DNA of 64,000 nt from Cognatundibacterium oligocarboniphilum (lineage in GTDB: Bacteria > Pseudomonadota > Gammaproteobacteria > Burkholderiales > Burkholderiaceae_D). The stretch lies in NCBI RefSeq assembly GCF_013377855.1, contig NZ_JABXYJ010000003.1, forward strand, positions 62,001 to 126,000, in the 5' to 3' direction. Shown here piece by piece: positions 1 to 8,391 of this stretch (the first letter of the stretch is position 1; each line of letters starts with the position of its first letter). The translations under genes and the position numbers were made by a program. The notes under the pieces were generated by a model. It saw nothing but the letters and a program-made list of their open reading frames with translations. It was not told the DNA's origin and did not search any database.

Positions 1-172
1 TGCTTCAGTGCGCCAAGCCCTGCCCGGATTATGCCGATTTCATCGCAAAAACCCGGCGGATGCCACAAGACCATCCAACCCGGTTTCGATTATGCTGTGA
101 TCATGGCGCAGTTCCGGTATTTTCAGCTTTTCCAGTCTTTCCTGTATTTCTCGTATTTCTGAAAAGGACAAC

Positions 173-1141
173 ATGATGCACGATACGATGTCGATTATTG
201 ACTCTCACACCGGCGGTGAACCGACCCGGATAGTGATCTCTGGCGGCCCTGATCTGGGCGATGGCCCGCTTTCGGCACGGCTGACCTTGTTCCGTGAAAA
301 ATTTGACCGCTACCGCAGTGCGATTGTCTGCGAACCGCGCGGCTCGGATGTGCTGGTCGGGGCGCTGATCTGCGAACCATCGGACCCTGCTTGTGTTGCC
401 GGCGTCATTTTTTTTAATAATGTTGATTATCTGGGCATGTGCGGTCACGGTATGATCGGACTGGTCACCACACTGGCGCATCAGGGGAAAATCAGTCCCG
501 GCAGGCATCGCATTGAAACGCCGGTCGGCGTGGTCGAGACCGAACTGCATGCCGATCGCTCGGTCACGGTGCATAACGTCCCGGCTTATCGTTACCAGGC
601 AGCGGTCGCTGTTGATGTTCCCGGTATCGGCACCGTCAGCGGCGATATTGCCTGGGGCGGAAACTGGTTTTTCCTGATCAGCGACCACGGACAAAATCTG
701 GCGCTGACACAAGTCGAATCGTTAACGCATTACTGCTGGCAGGTGCGACAGGCATTGGAACTGCAAGGCATCACCGGCGAAAACGGCGCGCTGATCGATC
801 ACATCGAACTGTTCGGGCCACCGGTTTCCGGGAAAAATCACAACCGGAATTTTGTACTGTGCCCCGGCAAGGCATACGACCGTTCCCCTTGCGGCACCGG
901 CACCAGCGCCAAACTCGCCTGTCTGGCGGCAGACAACAAGCTGGCGCCAGGTCAGATCTGGCGTCAGGAAAGTATCATCGGCAGCGTATTTGAAGCTTCC
1001 TACGAAGCGCATGCCGATGGCCGGCGCATTCTGCCTGCATTGCGCGGCACAGCGCACGTGACGGCGGAAGCCAAATTACTGCTGCATGCTGATGATCCGT
1101 TCCGCTGGGGCATCCGTAGCGAATCACTTCAGGCCGACTGA
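173..1141 (+). CDS. Proline racemase family protein, probable 4-hydroxyproline 2-epimerase
   Basis: The 322-residue product belongs to the proline racemase / 4-hydroxyproline epimerase family of cytosolic, cofactor-independent enzymes that invert the alpha carbon with two cysteines. Both cysteines are visible: Cys90 in MCGHG and Cys240 in [10 protein letters not shown]. That pattern fits racemases and epimerases and argues against the trans-3-hydroxyproline dehydratases, which lack one cysteine. The N-terminal SHTGGEPTR motif is also typical. An AAAGGA ribosome site lies about 6 bases before the first ATG. The AraC-type regulator gene runs head-on into it and the 3' ends overlap by 13 bases. 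Proline versus hydroxyproline specificity is inferred from family resemblance; no other hydroxyproline catabolic gene is in the window. Confidence 0.85.
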   Translation: MMHDTMSIIDSHTGGEPTRIVISGGPDLGDGPLSARLTLFREKFDRYRSAIVCEPRGSDVLVGALICEPSDPACVAGVIFFNNVDYLGMCGHGMIGLVTTLAHQGKISPGRHRIETPVGVVETELHADRSVTVHNVPAYRYQAAVAVDVPGIGTVSGDIAWGGNWFFLISDHGQNLALTQVESLTHYCWQVRQALELQGITGENGALIDHIELFGPPVSGKNHNRNFVLCPGKAYDRSPCGTGTSAKLACLAADNKLAPGQIWRQESIIGSVFEASYEAHADGRRILPALRGTAHVTAEAKLLLHADDPFRWGIRSESLQAD

Positions 1142-1866
1142 CACAGATCGCGGTAATCGCTGGGCGTCATGCCAACCGTCGCTTTAAATACCCGGGAAAA
1201 AGCGCTGTGATCCTGATAGCCGCAGGCCAGCGCGATAACAGTGATGCTGTCGCGGCTGTCAGTCAGCAAAGCCGAAGCCGCATCGAGCCTGATTTTGACC
1301 ATCATCTGTCGCGGCGTTAGAGAAAAGATTTTATGAAAATTCCGCTCCAGCTGCGCGACCGATAATCCGGTCAGCGTCACCAGTTCCGTCATGCTGACAG
1401 GGCGGGAAAAATGTTGCCGGATATGCTGCACTGCCACGGCAATACGGGCATAGACCGGATGCTCCTGATCGGGTGCTGCCAGATCGCGGGAAATACCGGT
1501 CATGCCGATGATCTGCTGGCTGCGGTCCCGCAAAGGAAATTTCTGCGTCAGACACCAGCCCCGGGAACGATCGGGATACAGATGCAGTTCCAGCTGATCG
1601 CGCAGCTCGCGCCTGCCCTGCAACACGATCGCATCCTGCGCCGCATAACTGGCAGCCAGCGCCGCCGGAAACACATCGGCAGCACGGCAACCAAGCAGTT
1701 CGGCCTTGCTGCGCCGTCCGCAACGACGTACCAGCGTATGATTGACCACCAGGTAACGGCCATCTTTGTCTTTGACAAAAAAAACGATATCCGGCATCAC
1801 GTCAAACAGGTTTTCGGCAAAAAACGGGTCATCAAGACTGAAGGCGATTTGCTCTCGGGGCGTCAT
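1129..1866 (-). CDS. AraC-family transcriptional regulator with PAS-like sensor domain
   Basis: About 245 residues. The N-terminal half (roughly residues 10-125) reads as a PAS domain ([21 protein letters not shown] and the GMTGISRDL segment). The C-terminal 100 residues are an AraC/XylS double HTH ([21 protein letters not shown], then [18 protein letters not shown]). It is therefore probably a ligand-responsive DNA-binding activator. The open frame extends upstream to a GTG at 1908, adding 14 residues, but neither start has a clear ribosome site; the ATG at 1866 is preferred. It converges on the hydroxyproline epimerase-type gene and is separated by about 295 bases from the divergent GntR gene. 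Controlling the epimerase is an inference from adjacency. Confidence 0.8.
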   Translation of the reverse strand: MTPREQIAFSLDDPFFAENLFDVMPDIVFFVKDKDGRYLVVNHTLVRRCGRRSKAELLGCRAADVFPAALAASYAAQDAIVLQGRRELRDQLELHLYPDRSRGWCLTQKFPLRDRSQQIIGMTGISRDLAAPDQEHPVYARIAVAVQHIRQHFSRPVSMTELVTLTGLSVAQLERNFHKIFSLTPRQMMVKIRLDAASALLTDSRDSITVIALACGYQDHSAFSRVFKATVGMTPSDYRDLCQSA

Positions 1867-2161
1867 GGCAAAGCAGGTGGAACCGGATTCCGGCACAAAA
1901 TTTATCACACTAATATATTAATATGAAAATCAATACCAGAATCCGCCTGAATCGCCTAAAAATACCCTGTAATGCGGTTTTTTCTTACAGTAACGGTGTT
2001 TCTTGAACGGCAAAACCGGTAATGATGTCGCTTTAAGATATGAGAGTAGCGAATTTAAAGTTTGTTCCAATCGATTTTAACAAGGTAAAATTCGAAGAAA
2101 TAGGGATTAGTCTCATATAAATTAAATCAATATCACCAGCATCCGTTTTAAAAGGAACCCC

Positions 2162-2848
2162 ATGTCCGCCATTCCGAATGAGCAAGCACCGCAGGCACCG
2201 AAACAACGTGCCGCCAATATTGCTTATGATGCGATAGAAAACATGATCGTGACCCTGCAGCTGAAACCGGGAGCACCGATTATCGAAGCGGAATTGCTGG
2301 AAAAAACCGGGCTGGGCCGCACACCGATGCGCGAAGCGCTGATGCGCATGTCCTCCAATGGTCTGATCCGGCCGATGCCGCGCCGCGGACTGGTGGTAAG
2401 CCAGATAGAGGCAGCCGAACACCTGCAGTTGATCGAAACCCGGCGGGTACTGGAAAACCTGATCGTCACCAGCGCCGCGCAACGGGCAGATGCAATCCAG
2501 AAACAGGAGATCATGCAATCGGCAGAAAAAATGCTGGCGGCCGCAAAGCGGCACGACCTGCATGCGTTCATGGAAGCCGATCAGAGCTTTGACCACACCC
2601 TGCATACAGCCTGCGGCAATGCTTCTGCGGTGGCGGCGGTGGTGCCGCTGGTGATTCAGTGCCGCCGTTTCTGGTATGCCTATCAGCATGAAGGTGATAT
2701 TGAAGAGGGTGCGCGCTGCCATCTGCTGGTCGCCAAGGCGGTCGCGCGCGGTCACGTGGAGCAGGCGCTGAAGTCGTCGAATGGTCTGATGGATTACCTG
2801 GAATCATTCACCCGCAAAGCGATCCCCTCTGCGGCATCAGGCAACTGA
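2162..2848 (+). CDS. GntR-family regulator, FadR/FCD subfamily
   Basis: 228 residues. An N-terminal winged helix (AYDAIENMIVTLQLKPGAPI, then EKTGLGRTPMREALMRMSSNGLI) is followed by an all-helical FCD ligand domain with metal-type histidines (MEADQSFDHTLHTACGN and CHLLVAKAV). The family usually represses catabolic genes and responds to small organic acids. An AAGGAA ribosome site precedes the ATG. It is divergent from the AraC gene, and its 3' end overlaps the convergent membrane-protein gene by 12 bases. Its target is unknown; the epimerase region is the nearest catabolic candidate. Confidence 0.85.
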   Translation: MSAIPNEQAPQAPKQRAANIAYDAIENMIVTLQLKPGAPIIEAELLEKTGLGRTPMREALMRMSSNGLIRPMPRRGLVVSQIEAAEHLQLIETRRVLENLIVTSAAQRADAIQKQEIMQSAEKMLAAAKRHDLHAFMEADQSFDHTLHTACGNASAVAAVVPLVIQCRRFWYAYQHEGDIEEGARCHLLVAKAVARGHVEQALKSSNGLMDYLESFTRKAIPSAASGN

Positions 2849-3373
2849 CGTCGCCGAGCGTGGCAGTCGTCTGACATTCGGCAATGCCTCGCTCTCCAGC
2901 CAGCGCCTGAAACGCACCATCTGATGCGTGGCGCGCCGGTGCGCAGTGCGGTTTTTCAGCAAGATCATCATTCCCGCCTCGCTGACCGCCCAGATTTGTC
3001 CATGCGGCAGATAAGCATACGACGCACCGATCACCCGCAGCTCCTGCTGACCGAGTTCCGGTACCAGCAATGCCTGTAAATCCTGTTCCGGAATCCAGAT
3101 CTGTTCCTGTTCCAGATAAAAACGCAGGTGATGGCCATCGAAACTGTAATAACAGCCGTTCCACGACTCCAGCACATCGCGCTCCGCACGACGCCGGATC
3201 GCAGGAATCAGGCTGATCAATTCTGGACTGAACAAGTGCGCCCATAACCAGGCGCTGACCAGCAGGCTCATCGGCGCTGCGCGCGGATTGAGCGCGGAAA
3301 AATAACGCCATGCCATCCATGTCACAGCCGCACAGAACAACAATCGTACAAAGAAACTGATCAGCGCAGACAT
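2837..3373 (-). CDS. Conserved hypothetical inner-membrane protein
   Basis: 178 residues and no family recognised. The first 50 residues form two hydrophobic segments (about 4-22 and 32-50). The rest is soluble, with a beta-rich stretch (SWNGCYYSFDGHHLRFYLEQEQIWIPEQDL), and ends in a basic tail. This suggests a cytoplasmic domain anchored by a hairpin, somewhat like YcxB-type proteins, but that resemblance is weak. The gene lies 9 bases downstream of the enoyl-CoA hydratase gene on the same strand, so the two may be cotranscribed. Coding potential is supported by normal amino-acid composition and tight packing with its neighbours. Confidence 0.65.
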   Translation of the reverse strand: MSALISFFVRLLFCAAVTWMAWRYFSALNPRAAPMSLLVSAWLWAHLFSPELISLIPAIRRRAERDVLESWNGCYYSFDGHHLRFYLEQEQIWIPEQDLQALLVPELGQQELRVIGASYAYLPHGQIWAVSEAGMMILLKNRTAHRRATHQMVRFRRWLESEALPNVRRLPRSATSVA

Positions 3374-3382
3374 ATCATACTT

Positions 3383-4171
3383 TCAGGCCCAGTCCGGTGG
3401 GCGCTTTTCGATGAATGCCTGCACGCCCTCCTGTGCAGATGCCTCCATCAGGTTACAGGCCATGGTCTGTCCAGCTAGCTGATAGGCGGCTTCGATGCCC
3501 ATTTCCGCCTGTTTGTAAAACAGCTGCTTGCCGATCCGGATAGCCGCTGCTGGTTTAGCCAGGATAGTTTCGCATAGCGCAGAGATCGTGTCGTCGAGTT
3601 GCGCTTCCGGTACGACGCGGTTCACCAACCCGCGCTGCAACGCGGTCTGTGCATCAATGAATTCACCGGTCAGCAGCATTTCCATCGCCTGCTTGCGCGA
3701 GAGATTGCGCGACAGGGCAACTGCCGGGGTGGAGCAGAACAGGCCGACATTGACTCCGGAAACGGCAAAGCGGGCATGGTCGGCAGCCACCGCCAGATCG
3801 CACATGGCAACCAGCTGGCAACCCGCCGCTGTCGCCAGACCGTGCACCCGTGCGATCACCGGCTGCGGCAATTTCTGGATCGCCAGCATCAGCTTGCTGC
3901 ACTGGGTAAATAAATTCTGGTAATACTTCATGTCAGGACTGGCCTGCATTTCCTTCAGGTCGTGTCCCGCGCAAAACGCTTTTCCGGCGGCTGCCAGAAC
4001 CACGACCCGTACCGCGGGATCGGCAGCGATTGCCCTGAACTGTCCGCTGAGTTCTTCCAGCACCTGTTCCGACAACACATTGAAACGCTCGCCGCGATTG
4101 AGCGTCAGTGTGGTCACACCGGCCTGGTCACTGCGCAAAACGCAAGGCAATGCAGTATCGCTGCTGCGCAT
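3383..4171 (-). CDS. Enoyl-CoA hydratase/isomerase family protein
   Basis: 262 residues with the crotonase fold. The oxyanion-hole motif AGHDLKEM is at about residues 68-75 and the second conserved loop is HGLATAAGCQLVAMCDLAVA. The position of the second catalytic glutamate is occupied by VNVGLFCSTPAVALSRN, with no Glu in the usual place, as in the ECHDC3-like branch whose hydratase activity is doubtful. Acyl-CoA chemistry is therefore likely but the reaction is uncertain. It lies 3 bases from the RbgA-type GTPase gene and probably shares its transcript. Confidence 0.85.
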   Translation of the reverse strand: MRSSDTALPCVLRSDQAGVTTLTLNRGERFNVLSEQVLEELSGQFRAIAADPAVRVVVLAAAGKAFCAGHDLKEMQASPDMKYYQNLFTQCSKLMLAIQKLPQPVIARVHGLATAAGCQLVAMCDLAVAADHARFAVSGVNVGLFCSTPAVALSRNLSRKQAMEMLLTGEFIDAQTALQRGLVNRVVPEAQLDDTISALCETILAKPAAAIRIGKQLFYKQAEMGIEAAYQLAGQTMACNLMEASAQEGVQAFIEKRPPDWA

Positions 4172-4174
4172 GAT

Positions 4175-5104
4175 TTATTCTTCCCCTTCGTCGGTTTCCA
4201 TTCCGGACTGCACGCTCTTGCCCTGCCCCAGCAACACCGGCGGCACATAGGTTGCCAGCAGATGTTCCCGGCTGGCCGGCGTTTCCAGACTGATGCGCCC
4301 CAATGCGCCGCTGCGGTAATCAATCAGCAAAGTATGCGCCGCTTTTTCAAAATCCCAGTCGCCACCCTTGAGCCGGAAACCACGCTTTTTCGCAATGCCT
4401 TCCACTACGGCGACAGCATCCATCTCCGTCAGATCAAAACCGTAACGCGCCGCCAGCGACTGCGGGTAATGCGCGATCAGCCGCTCGGCCAGAAAGACCG
4501 CGATTTCCTCTTCGATCAAGGCGTTAATACCGATGGCGTGACTGGCAGCCAGCATCAGGCCATCAGTCGGATGTTCGATCTTGGGCCACAACATGCCGGG
4601 TGTATCCGTCAGGATCATATTCTTGCCCAGATACAGCCGCTGCTGGGTCTTGGTCACGGCAGGTTCGTCGCCTACATTGGCAACCCGTTTTTTCAGCAGG
4701 GCATTCATCAACGTCGATTTACCGACGTTCGGAATCCCCATGATCATCATACGCAAGGGCTTGGTCGGTACGCCGCGATGCGGTGCGATTTTGAGCGCCA
4801 GTGCCGGAATACGCGCCACATCGGCGGGCTTTTTGCAGCTCAGCGCCACTGCGTGGACATTTTTCTGGCTGTTGTAGTAATCGAGCCAGAGCCGGGTCGC
4901 GTTCGGATCGGCGAGATCGGTTTTGTTCAGGATTTTGAGGCAAGGACGCTGACGGAAAGTGCGCAACTGCTCAACCATGGGATTGCAACTGGCTTGCGGA
5001 ATGCGGGCATCCAGCACCTCAATCACCAGATCGGTGTTTTCCATGGTTTCCGCCGCTTTCTTGCGGGCGGCGTTCATGTGGCCGGGGAACCATTGTATGG
5101 ACAT
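4175..5104 (-). CDS. Ribosome biogenesis GTPase, RbgA/YlqF family
   Basis: 309 residues with a circularly permuted GTPase domain: G4 NKTDLAD comes before the P-loop GIPNVGKSTLMN, followed by the G3 DTPGMLWP. The N-terminus MSIQWFPGHMNAARK is the family signature. Members assist late assembly of the large ribosomal subunit. The C-terminal helical domain ends in an acidic tail (TDEGEE). The gene leads a probable operon with the enoyl-CoA hydratase. The 252 bases upstream, to the deacetylase-like gene, hold no convincing gene. Confidence 0.92.
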   Translation of the reverse strand: MSIQWFPGHMNAARKKAAETMENTDLVIEVLDARIPQASCNPMVEQLRTFRQRPCLKILNKTDLADPNATRLWLDYYNSQKNVHAVALSCKKPADVARIPALALKIAPHRGVPTKPLRMMIMGIPNVGKSTLMNALLKKRVANVGDEPAVTKTQQRLYLGKNMILTDTPGMLWPKIEHPTDGLMLAASHAIGINALIEEEIAVFLAERLIAHYPQSLAARYGFDLTEMDAVAVVEGIAKKRGFRLKGGDWDFEKAAHTLLIDYRSGALGRISLETPASREHLLATYVPPVLLGQGKSVQSGMETDEGEE

Positions 5105-5356
5105 GCTTATTCTTCTTTTTACTTAATCAAAGTGATATTGTACGGAACTCTGCGCAGCGGGGGCAGAAGTTTATCCTTTGCACCTGTTTTTTCAGAAATC
5201 AGGGGGATAGACCGTTTTTTGCGTCCGGCGCACCAGATGCATTTGTCCGTTTTTCCTGAGCGCTGCCGGAAAACAGGTGGAGAGCGGCCGGAACCGGTGC
5301 CTGCGTGATCCGCCCGCTCTCCGTGGCGGCAGGCTGTATCCTGTTGCGCTCGCAGG

Positions 5357-6295
5357 TTACTCCAGATCCGCCAGCACCTTAAGGTGCGCCGTGACGCTGC
5401 GCGCCAGTGCCGACAGGTTGTAACCGCCTTCGAGACAGCTGACGATACGGCCCTGCGCATAGTCTCTGGCCACCGACATGATCTGCCGGGTCAGCCATGC
5501 ATAATCCGCTTCCACCAGCCCGAGCTGCCCCATATCGTCTTCGCGGTGCGCATCAAATCCGGCCGAAACAAACAGCATCTGCGGACGGAACGCCTGCAAC
5601 GCCGGCAGCCACTGCTGCGTCACCAGCTCACGGATCACATCGCCATAGCTGTGCGCAGGCACCGGCACATTCACCATGTTGCCGGCCTTTTGTTCCGTAC
5701 CTGAATACGGATAATACGGATGCTGGAAAAAGCTGACCATCAGCACACGCTCATCGTTACGGAAAATATCTTCCGTGCCGTTGCCGTGATGGACGTCAAA
5801 ATCAATAATCGCCACACGCTGCAGACCACGCACCTCCAGCGCATGCTTCGCCGCCACCGCCACATTATTGAACATGCAAAAACCCATCGACTCTTTGCGG
5901 GTAGCATGATGCCCCGGCGGGCGGACAGCACAAAACGCATTTTCGATCTCGGCATCAATCACCGCGTCGGTCGCCGCAATCGCCGCTCCGGCAGCCCGCA
6001 GGGATGCCTGCCAGGTATGGGCATTAAGTGAAGTATCGGCATCCAGAGGGAAATGCTGGTATTCGGAACGTTCGGTCGGGCAGTTTTCGCGGATGCGGTA
6101 AATGGCGTCGGCGGAATGCACGCGCGCCAGATCCGTTTCCTGCGCCAGCGGCGCATCGCGGTGATCCAGCAAGGTGCTGATGCGGCTGGCAATCAACTGG
6201 TCCTCAATCGCCTGCAGACGTTCGGGAGACTCGGGATGCCAGGCGCCCATTTCATGACGCTTGCAATCGGCATGGGTGTAATACGCGGTAGTCAT
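5357..6295 (-). CDS. Histone deacetylase superfamily / acetylpolyamine amidohydrolase-type protein
   Basis: 312 residues. Zinc-hydrolase motifs occur in the expected order: RPPGHHA, the metal-binding DFDVHHGNGT, and SAGFDAHREDDMG, with GGYNL near the C-terminus. The family deacetylates acetylated amines or lysines using zinc. Bacterial members act in polyamine or acetoin-type metabolism, or on unknown substrates. The protein is cytosolic, with no signal peptide. It stands alone on the minus strand, divergent from the moxR-type operon. The substrate cannot be read from sequence. Confidence 0.9.
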   Translation of the reverse strand: MTTAYYTHADCKRHEMGAWHPESPERLQAIEDQLIASRISTLLDHRDAPLAQETDLARVHSADAIYRIRENCPTERSEYQHFPLDADTSLNAHTWQASLRAAGAAIAATDAVIDAEIENAFCAVRPPGHHATRKESMGFCMFNNVAVAAKHALEVRGLQRVAIIDFDVHHGNGTEDIFRNDERVLMVSFFQHPYYPYSGTEQKAGNMVNVPVPAHSYGDVIRELVTQQWLPALQAFRPQMLFVSAGFDAHREDDMGQLGLVEADYAWLTRQIMSVARDYAQGRIVSCLEGGYNLSALARSVTAHLKVLADLE

Positions 6296-6437
6296 GTCTC
6301 ATATTGATTTTGATTTTCCTCCCAGTGTCACTCTATTTGCAGGCTTTTGCAAATGCGCTTTTTTCACTGGTGCAGGGATTGCAACAATCTGCGGCAATTC
6401 CGATTACACTGTGCGCTGCTTCTGACGCGAGGAAAAG

Positions 6438-7358
6438 ATGTTTGTCAATATTCACAAAGTAGCGACACAGGTCAACGAAATCATCATCGGTAAGCAATTG
6501 CAGGTCCGGCAGGCCCTGGTCTGCCTGCTGGCAGGCGGCCATCTGCTGATTGAAGACCTGCCCGGTGTCGGTAAGACCACACTGGCGCATGCGCTGGCGA
6601 TTTCGCTGGGGCTGAAGTTTAACCGCCTGCAGTTCACCAGCGATCTGCTGCCAGCCGATGTGGCTGGCATTTCAATTTTTGACCGGGAAAAAAATCAATT
6701 CGTATTCCATCCCGGCCCGGTCTTTGCACAAGTATTGCTGGCCGATGAAATTAACCGCGCCACCCCCAAAACCCAGTCCGCCCTGTTGGAAGCGATGGAG
6801 GAAAAACAGGTTTCGGTGGAGGGGCAGACCCGTAATCTGCCGACACCGTTTTTCGTGATTGCGACTCAGAATCCTTCCCATCAGGTGGGCACATTTCCGT
6901 TACCGGAATCGCAGCTGGACCGTTTTCTGATGTGTCTGTTGCTGGGCTACCCGGATCCGGCGGCAGAACGCGCCCTGCTCGCAGGCGACGACCGTCGGCA
7001 ATTGCTGGCCAGACTGCATCCGGTCATGCAGGTAACAGAATTACTGGAAGCACAGCAGGAACTGAAGCAGATTCATGTCTCTGCTTCACTGCTGGATTAT
7101 GTGCAGGCACTGGCGCAGGCGACCCGCAACGGCGATGTATTCGCCGAAGGGATGAGTCCGCGGGCTTCACTCGCGCTGCTGCAGGCCGCCCGCGCCTGGG
7201 CGGCGCTGGAAGGCCGCAATCATGTTTTACCCGAAGATGTGCAGGCAGTGCTGATTCCGGTCGTGGCACACCGGCTGCGGCCGTTAAAGTCGGTCAGCGG
7301 CAAAGCCAGCGCCAGCAGTGACTTGTTGCTGCAGCTGATGAAACAAATTCCGGTATAA
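6438..7358 (+). CDS. MoxR-family AAA+ ATPase
   Basis: 306 residues: Walker A GVGKTTLAHA, Walker B VLLADEINRATPKTQSALLEAMEE, sensor 1 VIATQNP, and the C-terminal lid domain. MoxR ATPases act as chaperones for the maturation of partner proteins. It is the first gene of a compact operon with a DUF58 protein and a TgpA-type transglutaminase, the usual companions of this family. A GAGGAAAAG ribosome site precedes the ATG. Confidence 0.95.
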   Translation: MFVNIHKVATQVNEIIIGKQLQVRQALVCLLAGGHLLIEDLPGVGKTTLAHALAISLGLKFNRLQFTSDLLPADVAGISIFDREKNQFVFHPGPVFAQVLLADEINRATPKTQSALLEAMEEKQVSVEGQTRNLPTPFFVIATQNPSHQVGTFPLPESQLDRFLMCLLLGYPDPAAERALLAGDDRRQLLARLHPVMQVTELLEAQQELKQIHVSASLLDYVQALAQATRNGDVFAEGMSPRASLALLQAARAWAALEGRNHVLPEDVQAVLIPVVAHRLRPLKSVSGKASASSDLLLQLMKQIPV

Positions 7359-7368
7359 GAGCAACATC

Positions 7369-8391
7369 ATGTCCTCCGCTTTGCCACCGCTTCAGCCGCC
7401 GTCCCCGCACTTGCTGGCGCGCTGGCGTCAACAATGGCGCAAGATGGTTTTTCTGGAAAAAATGCCGGAAAGCGGTGAAGTGCTGCTGACGCAAAGGCGG
7501 GTATTCACCTTGCCGAGCAAAGCAGGCTGGATGTTTTTACTGCTGCTCCTGATCCTGTTCATCAGCGCCACCAACTACAACCTGAACCTGGGTTTCGCCC
7601 TGACTTTCGTGTTGGCGGCGAGCGCCATCGTGAATGTATTTCTGAGTTTTCGCAATCTGGCTTACCTGCATCTGGCCAGCGGGCCGGTCACATCGGTATT
7701 CGCCGGGGAAGAAGCACAATTGACCATTTATCTTATCAATCGCCGCGCCCACCAGCGTTTTGCGATCTGGGCCGGCTGGCAAAACCAGCCTGAGACAGCC
7801 AGGGCAGCCGATATCGCGCCCCACAGCCAGACTGCATTGCAACTGCATTTCCATACCAGCCAGCGCGGCTGGCAACAGGTGCCGCGCATAGCGCTGCATA
7901 CCTGGTTTCCGCTGGGTTTATTGCGTGCCTGGAGCACCTGGCTGCCGGATGCCAGGGCACTGGTTTATCCTGAACCGGAAGCGCTGGCGCCACCATTGCC
8001 GATGATCAGCAAGGCAGGTAATGAAGTCAACGAACAGTCAGGCACGGAAGATTTCTCCGGTGTGCGGGCCTATCAGCCCGGCGACCCCTTAAAACATCTG
8101 GCATGGAAGCATATCGCCCGCGTTGATCCGGCCGCCGGCGGGCAACTGGTCAGCAAACAGTTTTCCGGCGGGATGGGTTCTGAAGTCATGCTTGATTTCA
8201 GCCGTCTGCCGCATCACATGGATCCGGAGCTGAAATTATCGCGGATGACGCGCTGGGTCATCGATGCCGATCTGAGCGGTATTGCTTACGGGTTTCAGCT
8301 GGGTACCGATCATCTCGCTCCGTCGCAAGGGCCAGCACACCGGGAAGCCTGCCTGCGCGCACTGGCCCTGTATCAGCTTCCCGACGCATGA
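7369..8391 (+). CDS. DUF58 domain membrane protein
   Basis: 340 residues. A hydrophobic hairpin at about 47-90 (SKAGWMFLLLLLILFIS and LGFALTFVLAASAIVNVF) precedes a beta-rich region. The DUF58 core follows, with the signature SGTEDFSGVRAYQPGDPLKHLAWKHIAR at about 223-250. The family is almost always encoded between MoxR and transglutaminase genes, as here. The gene starts 10 bases after the moxR-like stop, and its end overlaps the next start by 4 bases (ATGA), indicating translational coupling. The molecular role is unknown. Confidence 0.92.
   Translation: MSSALPPLQPPSPHLLARWRQQWRKMVFLEKMPESGEVLLTQRRVFTLPSKAGWMFLLLLLILFISATNYNLNLGFALTFVLAASAIVNVFLSFRNLAYLHLASGPVTSVFAGEEAQLTIYLINRRAHQRFAIWAGWQNQPETARAADIAPHSQTALQLHFHTSQRGWQQVPRIALHTWFPLGLLRAWSTWLPDARALVYPEPEALAPPLPMISKAGNEVNEQSGTEDFSGVRAYQPGDPLKHLAWKHIARVDPAAGGQLVSKQFSGGMGSEVMLDFSRLPHHMDPELKLSRMTRWVIDADLSGIAYGFQLGTDHLAPSQGPAHREACLRALALYQLPDA

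Noticed and set aside
1-172. Open frames at the left edge, for example one reading CAKPCPDYADFIAKTRRMPQ
   Set aside because: All three plus frames stay open for part of this short stretch and none continues into a recognisable C-terminus; it may be the tail of an upstream gene but cannot be assigned.
3962-5308. 448-codon plus-strand ORF opposite the RbgA-type gene
   Set aside because: Shadow of two real minus-strand genes with clear motifs.
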